Below are positions 21,458 to 33,680 of a stretch of DNA of 64,000 bases, in pieces. Every line of letters begins with the position of its first letter. Position 1 is the stretch's first letter. This stretch comes from Camellia lanceoleosa (lineage: Eukaryota; Streptophyta; Magnoliopsida; Ericales; Theaceae), in contig CM045763.1 of assembly GCA_025200525.1 (NCBI GenBank), positions 57,553,530-57,617,529 of the forward strand, in the 5' to 3' direction. The notes below the pieces were generated by a model, which saw only the letters and a program-made list of their open reading frames with translations, searched no databases and was not told the DNA's origin. The translations under genes were made by a program, and so were the position numbers.

Positions 21458-23419
21458 TGTAGACACCTCATTTTTGACCGTCCTCAAGACTTGGACATCA
21501 TCTTTTGAACACTCGATGATCATCTATGTTCGTGTTCGTTTTGAGTTCTCGGAGGTCTCGGTCGCGCGCCTTGCCTCAAGATCTCTCAACTTGACTATTT
21601 TGTACTTGGTTGTGGACCAAACACTTGTGTTTTTTTCTTCTGAGGGAAGAGGGTGGCTTGTTGGCCATCCCCTCAACCCATTGGCCAAGGCTTGAAGCCA
21701 TCGGCCTTGTTTTCTTGCCATTGGCCAAAAGTGTTGGCCAATCGGCACTCTTTTTAGTCGGTCGGCCCTTATGTTGGTCGATCGGCCATATTTTTTGGCT
21801 GAACCCTGTTCATCTGCTTTATGTAGATATTTTATGCCAGTTGTCATAGCTGGCATGCACAATTCACCCCCTCCATACACGTGTATAGAGGGATTTGCCC
21901 CTTGGCTTAGCTTCTCCAAGAAGCCTTGGAATTGAATTCTATAAGAAGGGAGCCCCTCCTCCCTTCTCAAGGGTTCAGAAAATTAGGTCTTGAGAGATAC
22001 ATTTACTTTTGTATCTATATTTCTTGGTTTGATCTTGTTTTGTACTCAAAAGTGTTGTTTTGTCTTACTATTGTACACAAACACACACTAGAACACCACC
22101 CTCTTGGAGCTGAGGTCCCTTGAGGTTAATTTCAGAGTTCTTGGAGTGGTTTTGGTCAGAGGAAGTTGCTGGAGTGGTGTTCTAGAAGGTGTTCTTCAAG
22201 GGTGAGCAAACTACCTTTTAATACCCCATTCTTGCTTAAGCTTTTAGGCATATTGTTTTAAGCTTAACTCTAAACTAGAAAAAGTTCTAATTTTTTATCC
22301 TTAAGATCTTTGGTTAAGGTCACTTTTTGGTTGGGGGTCATCTCCTCCCTCTTAGGCCTTGTTAGGCCTTGCTTTAGGCCACCCATTTTGGCCCTTGTTC
22401 TTGGCTTTGCATGACCTTTCTACCACTGAAATCCAGAGGATTTTCAGTGGTGGAAAGGTGGTTTTGGAGTCCTAAATGGGAGAGGGACATCCCCTCTCCT
22501 TGTTGTCTCATTTGCTAGTATAAATGGCTTATATTGGTAACATGTTTGCTTAGCTTGTTTTAGCTTCATTGCAGTATGTATTAGGCTTTGTTTTGCCATG
22601 ATACAACACTATTTTTGCTTGGTTTTGTCATTCCATGCATGCCTAATACACTTGTAGTGTAAATCACACAAACTAGTTTTATATGCTTCATGTTTGAGCA
22701 TGTCTTTCTAGCTTATATTGACTCCATTTCAGTGGTTTTTTGGTGTTGTTTTAACATGCCATGATTCTATTTTGGGTGGGTTTAGTTGGCTCTTACATGC
22801 TTCATGTACTTGTCTTGCAATCCTCTCATTTGCCTTAACATGCTTTGTGCTTTAAGCCATGTTTTTAACATGATTTTAGCTTGACCCAAAGGAGCTTTTA
22901 GCCTTGTTTTACCATGCTTAAGGTCTATTTCATGTTGTTTTGGTCATGCTTACATTGTTTTGTATAGCCATGGTTCAACCTAGCTTGTTAGCTTCAAGTG
23001 TCCAAGTCACTAGTATGCATTACTTGGCTCATTTCAATGATTTGGCATCATTTGTTATGATATTCTAGTCCATGTTTCATGCTCATATACTTGCACTTAT
23101 CACTCCTTTAATGCTTTAAAGAGTTGATGTCTTATGCCTCATGAATGGGTCATTATGTATGCCATCATGTTTAGGTCTTTGGGATGCCATCTAAGTGGGT
23201 TTTTGGGCTTACTTTGACATTACCAACCATTCTTTAATTCATTGAGTCTAAAAGTGAGCTTTAAGTCCTCTAATGGAAAGAAGCATCAAACCAAGAATTG
23301 TTTTAGGCATGAGAGAAGTGTCATGCCATTGGTAATGAACCTCCAAAAGGATTAAACCATTAAGCATAAGACCTCAATCTCATGCTTAAACAAATAACTA
23401 GTTTGAACCAACTTTCAAA
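21458..23419 (+). repeat. Family-A LTR part in opposite orientation (A4)
   Basis: It begins TGTAGACACCTCATTTTTGACC and follows the A1 minus strand: GGCC-type palindromes at 21660-21800, ACACGTGT near 21880, a TATAAG box near 21940, a leader, and the hairpin at 22416-22457. It is truncated at a poly(A) tract. With A5 it forms a large tail-to-tail inverted arrangement. Confidence 0.7.
22416..22457. other. Conserved hairpin in A4
   Basis: CTTTCTACCACTGAAATCC pairs with GGATTTTCAGTGGTGGAAAG: about a 19-bp stem with one bulge. The loop side matches the A1 hairpin (7721-7756), but the pair next to CCACTG/CAGTGG is A:T instead of G:C. Confidence 0.7.
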
Positions 23420-23421
23420 AC

Positions 23422-23440
23422 AAAAAAAAAAAAAAAAAAA
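23422..23440. repeat. Poly(A) tract at the A4/A5 joint
   Basis: Nineteen adenines at the symmetry point between the oppositely oriented family-A parts. Confidence 0.9.
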
Positions 23441-25191
23441 GCCAAGAAATGAGGGAGGTTGCAGAGGTGATAACATATGAAAACAAGTATGGAAAGCAAG
23501 AAATAAATGCTATCAACTCAAATAGGTTGGTGGCTAAGGCCAAAACCACCAAACCTATAAGGACCATTACACTACAAGCATGCTACAAAGCATAAATGAA
23601 ATAAACACCTCAAAATAGTCCTAAATGAAGCTAATACAGTGCTGGATTGAAGTGAAAATAGCTAAAAGAGTAAGCTAAAACATGGAGCTATGTAAGTTAG
23701 TAAACAAGACACAAGGAAGGGAGGCTACCCCCTCCATTTTTGGACTTCAAAATAACATTTTAGCCACTGAAAAAGATCTGAAAATCATTGTTTAAAAGCT
23801 CAAAAAAAGTTAAGGAAGAGATGGGAAACACAAGTGTAAAGGCTTAGGAGACAAGGTGTAAAGAAGGGTGGTTAACCCCTCTACTTTTAATAGCCTTAAA
23901 CCACAAGCTTCAGCCCATAAAAATAGTCCAAAAATAGTTCAAAAACAACAAGAAAAGATGGGAGAGAAGTAGTGTAGAGATGCTCAAAATTATACCTCTT
24001 GAAGCAAGGTTACTCTTTTGTTCACAAACCACAAAACTTACACTCTCAGGGACTGAAATTTGGACTCAATAATCTTAGCAAGGAGAGCTCCAATAGTGGT
24101 TTAGGAAGTGTTTGGGTAAGGTGTGTGTGTTGCAAGATAGAGATAGAGAGAGAATTTCAAGTTTTGAAGCTTTTGGAATTTTTTTTAACCTAAAAACATG
24201 AGGAGAGGTTAAGTATTTATAGAAAAACATGCCTCTCAAGTCGAAAATATCTATATACAAACAGCTGGTGCTTTTGGGAGACATCTGGCACAAAATATCT
24301 AGGCTTTTCACAAGTGGCCGGCAGGCTAGAAATGGTGGCCTGGCGTCCATAAGTAGTGGCCCGCCATCCATAAGTAGTGGCCCGCCGTCCACAAATAGTG
24401 ATCTGTCGGCCACAAAAATCTACTTCCAAACCCGACTTCAAATGGGCATGTCTCCTTCATCCGGACTCAGTTTTAGATGATTCTTGAGTCTAAATTGAAG
24501 CCCCGGAAGTCTAATTTCTAATGGAGGTGGCCTCATATATAAATTATAAGTGTGAAAATGGATATGCCTATTTTAGTGAAGGTTTCTCAATTCCATCTTA
24601 ACTGGATGGATGCCTAACTTCAAACGGCCATATCTCCCTCTTTCGGACTCAGCTTTAGGAGATTCTTGTGTCTAAATTGAAGCCCCGGAAGTCTAATTTC
24701 CAATGGTGGTGGCCTCACAACTAAAGTCTAAGTGTACAAAGAGATAGGCCTGATTTAGTGAAGGCTGCCCAATTCTCTCTTAACGATTTCAAGCTCAACC
24801 ATTTCCTTAACTAGTTTTCTTCCCTTTCCTCCAATTTTCTCCAACTCCAAACCTCTAAATAAGATGTTTTTAAATATTTTTCAAAGAGTTCACCTCTCTT
24901 CCATTTATTTCCACTTTTTCCTTACTCAGTTTACCGAAAAGTGTAATTTTTAACGAAATGCGAACCTCAGAACATCATAGAAATATTTGAAAAGATATTT
25001 TGAAAAAAACGGTTTTAAGGTCTAAAATAATTTTGGTTTAAAATAGTTTTGGTCAAAATGAGATGTAAGGTTGGGATTTAGAAGCTCTTCTTGCTAAAGA
25101 ACTTGAGCGATTGGATAACGTAACTTTTATCATCGAGTGATCAACCTGAGGCGTCCAAATCTTATGTGCAGTCAAAAATGGGGTGTCCACA
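23441..25191 (-). repeat. Family-A LTR part (A5)
   Basis: It ends GGGGTGTCCACA at 25191, the family-A terminus with one change. It shares the 'gaagccccggaagtctaatttc' blocks (near 24500 and 24690) with A2 (near 32370 and 32560). A GGCC-rich palindrome cluster lies at 24300-24410. The left edge at the poly(A) is truncated. Confidence 0.7.
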
Positions 25192-26100
25192 GTAATGATT
25201 AGAACTACCAAGAAATTGTTAAACTCCAAGTGTGACATGAAAGATATGAGGTTTGCAGATGTCATTTTGGGTAATAAGATTACCAGAATATCTAGTGGTA
25301 TTGTACTTTCTCAGTCTCACTATGTTGAGAAGATATTTGAGAAATTTGGTAAATCAAATACAAGTGTGTCTAGGACACCGATAGACGTGAGTCTATATTT
25401 GACCAAGAATAATAGTGAGATTGTCTCTTAGTTAGAATATTCTCAGGTCATTAGAAGTTTGATGTATCTGATGAGTTGTACAAGGTCCGATATAGCCTAC
25501 TCTGTTAGCAGGCTTAGTAGATACACGAGTAATTCGAATGTCACTCATTGAAGAGGCATTACGCTGGTGTGAGGTTATCTATGCTACAACTGGGATTATG
25601 GGTTGCATTATACCAGATACCCAGTGGTACTAGAAGGGTATAGTGACGCTAATTGGATATTTAATATGAAGGACTCCAAATCCACTAGTGGTTATGTGTT
25701 TACCCTCAGAGGGGCAGCTGTGTGTTGGAAATCTTCCAAGCAAACGTGTATATCGAGATCAACGATGGAATCTGAATTTATTGCGTTGGATAAAGCAACT
25801 GAAAAAGCTGAATGGCTTCGCCAATTCGTTGAGGATATTCCACATTGGTCGAGACCTGTGCCAGCTATCTATATTCATTGTGATAGCCAATCAGCGATTA
25901 AATGAGCACAGAGTAATATGTATAATGGAAAGTCTAGACATATCCGTCGTAAACATAATTCCATACGACAACTACTCTCTAATAGAGTTGTCTCTCTAGA
26001 CTATGTAAAGTCTAAGGACAACATTGCGGATCCGCTAACCAAAGGGTTAACTCGAGAGTTAGTAGAAATGTCATCAAGAGGAATGGAGTGAAGGCCTTTA
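25192..26100 (+). pseudogene. Copia pol, end of reverse transcriptase and RNase H
   Basis: Continues the pol frame from 17739. Visible pieces are RTTKKLLNSKCDMKDMRFADVILG, the ILSQSHYVEKIFEKF-type block and SLMYLMSCTRSDIAYSVSRLSRY. RNase H follows with [45 protein letters not shown] and [10 protein letters not shown], then DYVKSKDNIADPLTKGL at the C-terminus. The RNase H acidic residues in SDANW, MESE and CDSQ are present. In-frame stops after NNSEIVS, near 25550 and after AIK, plus shifts, make it dead. With 16900-17739 it gives most of a copia RT-RNase H module. Confidence 0.9.
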
Positions 26101-26309
26101 GTAATGTTACCGGAATGGAAAACCCAACCTAGTTGACTGGAGATCCCAAGATCTAGGTTCAAAGGGACAACCTAATTGCGTGTAACGGATGAGTCACTGT
26201 GGAGGTAAATCCTTCCGCCCATCCTTTATACAGTGATACCCTATAGGGTAGAAGGTTAAGCTGATGCTTTTAATGACCTAAGTGTTATGAATAATCAACT
26301 GTGGTATAG
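26101..26309 (+). other. Copia 3' leader, left part
   Basis: Sequence after the pol C-terminus, up to the Athila-like insertion at 26310. Its continuation is 55528-55894, directly before the copia 3' LTR. Non-coding. Confidence 0.6.
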
Positions 26310-27103
26310 TGATGGGTCATTACACACACCAAATATAAATCACTAAACTATACTAAATTCTATTAGAATAATGGCAAGTCCAGGTATTGATCCACAGGGA
26401 CAAATGTGAAATTAGATTAATTCAATCTCAAAATTCCTAAATTAATTTTGATTAAAAAGATAAGATTGATTTTATAACTAAACAGCAATTAAATGAAATT
26501 GAGGAATTATACTGACAATTGAAATTAGGGTTTGAGATATTAATTTTCGGGAAAAATCCTAGGGCAGAGAATTCACCACTAACCACATGAATGAGACTTA
26601 ACATTGGCCAACAATTGCGATTCGATTTGAACTACCCAATATTTCACAACTACAAGTTTGAAATATTGATCAAGAGGGTTGTTGCATTCAACGTACAGGC
26701 ACGAGTCATCCCGAGTTGTTTGCTCTAAACTATGGTAGCAATACGACCCGTCTCTCATAGCATGACTCGTCTCATACTTTGAATATAAACACAAAGAAAA
26801 CTAAGGTATGGAAAGCATTAAACAATCACATAGAGTAAAATGCTTGAAGAGATGAAAGAAACAAATATTAAAAACTTCTAAATCATCCATACATCCATTC
26901 AAACCAATTCACAATTAAAGCTAATGAGAAATCCTATTACATGGCTAGGGTTTCATCAAAACCCTAGAAAAGACGACTAGCCACTCATGGAGGAGTGGGA
27001 AGAGGAAGAAGATGAAGAAGAAACCCCCATGGAAGTGTTCCTCAAGCCTTGGTAGAATATCCCTCTCCAGAACCCTAGCCTCCCTTTCTTTGAATTAATT
27101 TTT
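26310..27103 (-). repeat. Inverted LTR copy at the left end
   Basis: The reverse complement matches 54430 to about 55185 of the 3' LTR. It begins TGATGGGTC, the complement of the LTR end GACCCATCA, and runs inward for 794 bp. It joins the forward LTR remnant at the microhomology AACCCTA. Confidence 0.85.
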
Positions 27104-27328
27104 CGAACCCTAATTTCAATTATCAATATAATTCCTCAATTTCATTTAATTATTGTTTAGTTATAAAATCAATCTTATCTTTTTAATCAAAATTAATTTA
27201 GGAATTTTGCGATTGAATTAATCTAATTTCACATTTGTCCCTGTGGATCGATACCTGGACTTGCCATTATTCTAATAGAATTTGGTATAGTTTAGTGATT
27301 TATATTTGGTGTGTATAACGACCCATCA
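27104..27328 (+). repeat. Forward remnant of the Athila-like 5' LTR
   Basis: The last 225 bp of the LTR, matching 54996-55185 and ending ACGACCCATCA. It is placed normally five bases before the primer site. The first ~850 bp of this LTR are missing. Confidence 0.85.
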
Positions 27329-27333
27329 AATTT

Positions 27334-27351
27334 TGGCGCCGTTGCCGGGGA
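27334..27351 (+). other. Primer binding site, tRNA-Asp type
   Basis: TGGCGCCGTTGCCGGGGA is complementary to the 3' end of plant tRNA-Asp including CCA. It follows the LTR end by five bases, as expected for Athila-group elements. Confidence 0.9.
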
Positions 27352-27737
27352 CTTCTGGCGAAATTAGTTAATTTAAAGTTACATTCTTATTTTAATTTTT
27401 AGTTTAGGATTTTATGCTTTCGTGTTACTAAGTGTGCAGAGCGTTTGAAATTGGAGCTATCACCGAAGTGCAAGCGGAGCGCAACCGAGCTTTAAAAAAA
27501 AAAACCGCAACACTAAAGTGCGTAAACAGAAGCAAACACTCGCAAGCAAAGCACCAAAGTGCTAAAAAGAAAGACGAAGCTCAATTAGAGGTTGGAGATA
27601 ACGTCTACACGTCAAGCACCCGCAAAACAAGTAAAGCGTTTTTGTTAAACCGCTGTGAGTATTTCTCCCTTTGGTATTTTGCTTTCATAACTTAATGCAT
27701 AGAGTCGGAACTTTTTGTGTGTGTGTGTGGGTAGTGT
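27352..27737 (+). other. Leader between primer site and gag
   Basis: Non-coding leader of the Athila-like element. A short frame at 27432-27695, rich in Lys/Ala (AKHQSAKKKDEAQLEVG), is open but not recognised. Confidence 0.4.
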
Positions 27738-28969
27738 ATGCACGGGCGTCGTTCTTGTCGCCCTGAATTGTGGAGTTTGGACCTTGAACTAGAAAGGACT
27801 CTTCGGAGACTTAGGGCCTCTGCCCGTGTTCCTAGGCTTGAGTATTCATATTCATACATTGAGCCATTAGAGATAACAGATCCAGATATCCCAAATGTGC
27901 CTAACCGGACCCTTAAGGATTATTTCACACTCACTGCATATACATCACCGTCATGCATCCAATTACCTAACACCACTGCTGCTCATTATGAGATTAAGTC
28001 CAGCACCATACAAATGCTTCCATCATTCCATGGACTAACTCATGATGATCCTTACAAACATTTGAATGAATTTTTGGAAATTTACTCAACAGTGAGGATC
28101 TAGAATTTCACAAATGAGACCTTAATGTTGCGATTGTTTCCATTCTCATTAAAGGATAAAGCCAAACACTGGCTAAATTTCTTACCTGCTAATTCAATCA
28201 CAACTTGGGACCAATTACAACAACAGTTCTTGGAGAAGTACTTTCCCATAGGTAAAACCAACCAACTTAGGCAAGCCATCACAAACTTTGCTCAAATGGA
28301 TGGCGAGCAATTCCATGAGATGTGGGAAAGACTTCGAGACCTTCTCCAACAGTGTCCCCACCACCAAGTGCCTGATTGGTAACTTGTTCAAACATTTTAT
28401 TATGGCTTAACTGAGCCGCACTGCCAAATGATGGACTCATCCTGTGGTGGGACATTCATGTCCAAAAATGATGCCGAGGCATAGCAATTGTTTGAGAACC
28501 TAAGTGATAATTCCTTTCACCATGCCTCCGCAGCCCGGCAAGTCCGGCAACCAGTAGTTGGAGCCTCGAAAAGACGGGGCATTTATGAGGTCGAGCAAAA
28601 TCTAGAGTTAGCCCAACAAGTAGAGGCACTGTCCCACAAAATGGACCAATTATTAGCTGCGGGACATGCCCCTACCCAGCAAGATTAGCCTCAATTTCAC
28701 GAGGCATGTGTTATATGTGCAAGCCCTGCTCATAACTTGAGTGAGTGCCCTTCGGCATCACAATTTCCGGAGTTAGTCCAAGAGCATGTGAATGTGGCTC
28801 AAGGATTCTCCAACCCGGGTAATGATCCATACTCCAACACATACAATCCGGGATGGAGAAATCACCCTAATTTTTCATGGAGACCCCCTTCACAAGGCAC
28901 TTCTTACAATCCTCCACCACCAAGGCAGAATTTTAATAATTTTGCCAACCAATCATCCTACCGACCACC
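27738..28969 (+). pseudogene. Athila-like gag, first part
   Basis: Opens MHGRRSCRPELWSLDLELER. The core of the plant retrotransposon Gag domain follows: FHGLTHDDPYKHLNEFLEI, LRLFPFSLKDKAKHWLNFLP, SITTWDQLQQQFLEKYFP and FHEMWERLRDLLQQCPHH. Downstream is a zinc knuckle CVICASPAHNLSEC (C-x2-C-x4-H-x4-C, near 28710-28750), then a Pro/Asn-rich tail. All of this is one frame, interrupted by stops at 28101 (TAG), 28380 (TAA), 28482 (TAG) and 28686 (TAG). Each fits a CAG, CAA or TGG codon changed by one transition. The tail is cut in SYRPP by A2; a further 29 bp (33064-33092) lie between A2 and B2. Confidence 0.9.
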
Positions 28970-31900
28970 TGTAGACGTCCCCGAACGCCCCGGGAGGGTT
29001 AAGTCCCGTTCCGTTCATATTGGGGTCACTACAGTTCAAGGACTCAAATGTCACGGTTCTTAATGTTGAACCAAAGAGTCCAAATCCGGCAAATCGTTTG
29101 AGAAAACAGATTTTTGAAAAGTAGTGCCAAACATGGACTGCTTTGCCAGATACAGAGTCGCCACCTAAATATTTTTAAAATGGGAAATTTAGGAAACCCT
29201 GACTCGGTGCCGAAGGCCACGTGTCCGTCATCACCAAAGTTGTCTTGGCTCGGGAGCTTGGGTACGATCGGGGAAGGTCAGCTATGAGCACCCCCTTTCG
29301 CCCGGTCCGAAGACCGGCCTCTACTAACCGTGATATCCGATTTTGAAAACATTACATGCTCTTATTCCAATTGTTAGCCTAGAATTACTATGTTATGCGC
29401 ACAGCAAACAAGTATAGACTAGATCGCCTAATTTGGAAACAAACATTGCATATCCGTTAGTTTTGAAAATGCTTTAGAATTTGCTACTCGCAAGTAGGCT
29501 AAAACACGGATTTCAACGAATTTTTCCAACTCAAGTAATCCAACCTCCACCCACAGGCATTCAGGCAGTTTATCTCATATAAGCATTTAGCCACATGGTA
29601 AGCATACTGTCATGTTAACATTCACACGCATGCGAGATGCTAAAGCATAAATACTTACATTGTACTCCATGCCAAAACAATAAACTAGTTAGCAAACATG
29701 CATGTCCTAGTTCATGTTAAAAAATGGCTAATGCAACACATACAAAGATGCAATCTAGAGGGGCTCGGCTATCCTAAGCATGGCATGTAGAATGCTACAA
29801 ATAACACATATTCAATTTGGAATTGAAATACAATGTAGTTTGTATGATGTGCCGAGCCCGGCACATGCGAAACAGATGAATGAATGCAAACATGCTATCA
29901 TACTGTTATGTTAATTTAAATGTGCCCTAATCTACCATCATAAGCAGGTAAATAAAATGGAAGAAAGACGTGGGGTTGGAAGACATACACCCACTCACGC
30001 ACACTTATTACAATTGCGCCTCGCCGAGGGACCAATAAATATTACAATCAATAATAAATAAATTATTTATTTCAAAATTTCTAATTATTAAACAAATAAT
30101 TGCAAAAGGGAAAGGTGGCCACAGCCGCCTGCCTCAGGATGCGCGAATGATGCATGCCTGAGCCCGCCTTGCCCGGAAACCCGCACCATGTCATCAAGGT
30201 TTCGCTTATCGCTCGCTTCTTAAAAATGCCAAAGTTCGAACTGGTTCCTGCGACGCTTTAGAACACCATCGTGAATAGAATATCCACCGCCGTGTACAAT
30301 ATCCATCGGTGGAGATAAGGCTATCGGCATTAAATGTTGCCGGTCGGCGTAAACTTCCGCAGAAGATGCTGACAAAGAACAGGGGATGACAAAGGCATGG
30401 CATGAAATTTCAAGCAAATGTGTGCATGGACACACTCCCTATCATGTGTTAGACTCAAGGGAGCATGGCCCTCGACCCCCGGGCCATCAATCACGCATTT
30501 CAATGCATGATGGCCCGAAAGCCAAGTTAGCAACTTTGATATCAAATGAAATGCAAGCACAAAACAAATCAAAGGGCCCCAACCCCTATCATGATTGGTC
30601 AAGAGGCTAGGGATGCATACTCAATGGAATGCAACCTAGGCATGGCGGCTAAGTATGCAACATGAACATGCAAATGAGCAATGTATGCTAGGCGCGCAAC
30701 CTAAACATGTAAACAAACATGGCATGCAACAACATACAACGATGGACTTAAACTAACATAGCTCGCAAGCATGCCAAAATCAGCGGCCATTAAATGAAAA
30801 TGAGACACTCGAAATGCGTGCACGCGTGCACGCAAACCGAGGACCAAACCTAAGGCACGAATGCCACCCTAACAAGGCATGGCAAAGCATGGATCATGGT
30901 ATGCAAACAATGCAAATTTCAGTAGCTAAAAGTGATGCAAAACAACCCCGAAATACGCAAACATGACATCCGATGCAAGGAAATGGTCCCGAAATGCGAT
31001 ATTAAGCACATGAAATGACTTGTGGCTATATCAAACATGCATAATTTGAACATGAAGCATGAAGACAGAAGCTAGGAAGCCCAAAAAAAATCATTTTTTC
31101 CAGTACAAATCATGGCAAGAAAGCAAGCACAAACAAGGCTAAAATGGCATACAAAAATGGGGGCCAAGAGAGGTATATGAGACAACCCACAAATTCTGGC
31201 CCCAAACAGAGAAAGGGCCTTCTACAACATTTAATATGAGCCAAAAATATGATTATTTGAAGTAGATGACAAGCCCCAAATCAATATACAAACATGCTCA
31301 AAATGCAATGCAAGATTAAGGCCACAAGAGGGCTATAACATGAAGTATACAAAACATGCATCAAACAGCCAAATACCCTTCATGGGACATGGAGAGGGGG
31401 TCAAAATAAGACCCTTTTCAGTTCTGATCATGGCCGAAAAACAGAAGCAAAATAAGCTAAACAATCATGCAAAAATGGGGACCAAAGAGGGGTAATGAAG
31501 CAAGTCATACATGGAGGTCCCCAACAGTGTTGAGCCCTTATTCAATGTTTAAGAAGGGATCAAAATAAGCCTATTGTCAATTTACATCATGCTCCAAAAC
31601 AGATTACCCATAGGCCAAAAATACTACTCAAGAAAATGGCATACAAAGGGATAATGAAGGAAGTTCAAGATGGGGGTCCCAAACAGGGTAAGACCCTTAA
31701 TGAAAGATGAAATAGAGCTCAAAAAAATGACACTTTCAGTTTTGGTCGGAGCTCAAATGTGCAAGAAAATATGGCTTAGATATGAACCAAGAAAATGCTA
31801 GTTTAGGGGAAAAGTGTGCTTACCCTTGTAGACCAACAAACCAGCAGGTTTTGATCCAAGGAAATGAGCTCCTAGCCTCTGCAAATGGCCTCCAATGTGC

Positions 31901-33058
31901 TGAAACGAAGTGTAGAGGTGTGGTGCTATGGATTGGTGAGGAAATGGCCCAAGAACAAGGGTATTTGATGGTTGAATAAGAGAGATATAAGGGGGGAGAG
32001 TGTATGTCTCCTCTGGAATTTTCAGAACCCTAATTATGGAAGAGGAGGGCTTGCTTTATAGAGCCAAGGGAGTAAGACTTCTCTTAGAAGCTTCAAAACC
32101 AAGAGCCAAGATCCTCCATACACGTGTATGGAGGATCCAACAGGTTCTCCACCGCAATTTGTCATCCATTCAATCTGTAGAATACTCCGGAAGGTCGTCA
32201 GCTAGCAAACTTGGTCGGTCGGCCATGTTTTCTGGCCGGTCGGCACTCTATTTGGCCGGTCGGCACTCTGTTCTGGCCGGTCGGCACGAAAAATCTGCTC
32301 TGCAGGTCCAATTTCAAACGGGCATAACTTCTTCATATGAACTCCTTTTCAGGTCATTCTTGTGTCAAAATTGAAGCCCCGGAAGTAAGCTTTCCAATGC
32401 CGCAAACCTTGCATTAAAATTCCAACTGTGAAGAAATTTATGCTTGTTTTGGTGAAGGTTGCTCAGTTTCGGTCCAACCGGGATGATGCCCAACTTCAAC
32501 CAATCATATCTCCGCCATCCGGACTCGGGTTTAAAAGATTCTTGTATGAAAAATGAAGCCCCGGAAGTCTTCTTTCCAATGGTGTTAGCCTCATAACTTA
32601 ACTCCAAGTGTATAGACAAATAAGCTTGATTTAGCGAGGACTGCTCGTCCCTCTCTTAGCGATTCTTGCCTATCTTCTTCTCCAACTTAGTTTCTCCCCT
32701 CTTCTCCTCTTTTCTTCAACTTCAAACCCCTAAGAAAGGTGTTTTGAAAGATTTTTCAAAGATTTCATCTCTCTCTCATTCATTTCCACTTTGTCCTTGC
32801 TCGGTTTCTAAAGCAACGTTTGACAAAATGTGAGCCTCGGAACATTGTAGAAACTTTATTTCAAAAATGTTTTGAAAGAGAGGGTTTTAAGATTGGAAAA
32901 CCATCCAAAATAGCTTTGGTCCAAAATGGGGTGTGAAGTTGAGATTTGCCTCTCTCCTTGCCGAAGAAATTGGATCTTTGCCCTACACACCTTTCTCCGC
33001 CAGGTAAACCATCAGTAGCGCCCAAGTCTTAAGGGCGGTCAAAAATGGGGTGTCTACA
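28970..33058 (-). mobile_element. Solo LTR, family A (copy A2)
   Basis: It is flanked by CCACC on both sides (28965-28969, 33059-33063). The ends are TGTAGACG and GTGTCTACA. It aligns with A1 from end to end ('agagtcgccacctaaat', 'gaagacatacac', 'tacacgtgtatggagg'). A minus-strand TATA box lies near 32060, with GGCCGGTCGGC palindromes at 32210-32290 upstream of it on that strand. There is no coding or internal region: a clean 4.1 kb solo LTR inside gag. Confidence 0.9.
32205..32292. repeat. GGCCGGTCGGC palindromes in A2
   Basis: Four spaced copies of (TT/TCT)GGCCGGTCGGC in the U3 of A2, in the position equivalent to 8360-8720 in A1. Confidence 0.75.
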
Positions 33059-33680
33059 CCACCGCAACCTTATCAACCCCCACAACCGTACCTGTCACGT
33101 CCCAAACCCGCCCCTAAAAGTTTGGGCATGACCCGTTCGAAAACGAACACTTAACCTGTTGTAAATAACATACGGGGCCTCATCGGAAACATAAAGTAAG
33201 AAAATAACTATACATATAAATTCCATTGAGCTACATCTACATGCCAGGACCTCTTATACATCACATTCATCATAGAAAATAGATAAAGCTCCAAACCATA
33301 TTTTGTAGCATCGGTGATAAACAAACATACGTATAGACCCAGCCCCATCATTGGGTTTATACAAAAATCATTGAAGTTCTACGTCTTCAACCTTAAATGG
33401 GTAATCAAAATTAAGCCAACATTTCAATAGACTTTACAAAAATAAATGGCTTCGTGCAGTGCCTGAACCCACGAAGGTTGACAAAAGAAAACGGTTGCCA
33501 TGACTAAGACTGACCACCTGGTTGGTTACCTACAGAAACAGACATTAAACAGAGTGAGCCAAGCTCAGTGAATAGTAATACATAAATAAAACGATGCTTA
33601 ACTTGAAACATAACACATAGCAATGCATATAAAGATGTAGAGTTCACATAGTTAGTCTGATTCTGTACTAAGTACATAAC

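Larger units (their letters stand above)
17740..25191 (-). mobile_element. Family-A element complex inserted in copia reverse transcriptase
   Basis: This is a minus-orientation family-A element: LTR A3 at 17740-19511, polypurine tract at 19512-19526, non-coding interior to 21457, an inverted LTR part A4 (21458-23419), poly(A), and LTR part A5 (23441-25191). Removing it joins copia GRN at 17739 in frame to VMIRTTKK at 25192. No clean 5-bp duplication is visible (GAAAC on the left, GTAAT on the right), and the left end starts TATAGC instead of TGTAGAC, so the edges may have decayed. It is the only family-A copy here with an internal region. Confidence 0.65.

Noticed and set aside
20907..21523. 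181-residue Cys/His-rich ORF on the minus strand resembling a zinc-finger repeat
   Set aside because: The Cys and His come from the minisatellite unit; there is no finger spacing.
17740..25191. A clean solo LTR with target duplication
   Set aside because: No matching 5-bp flanks (GAAAC versus GTAAT) and the interior holds oppositely oriented parts, so it is called a complex.
27334..27351. Possible tRNA gene fragment
   Set aside because: Only 18 nt complementary to the tRNA-Asp 3' end, placed as a primer site; no cloverleaf around it. No tRNA or rRNA gene was found in the window.
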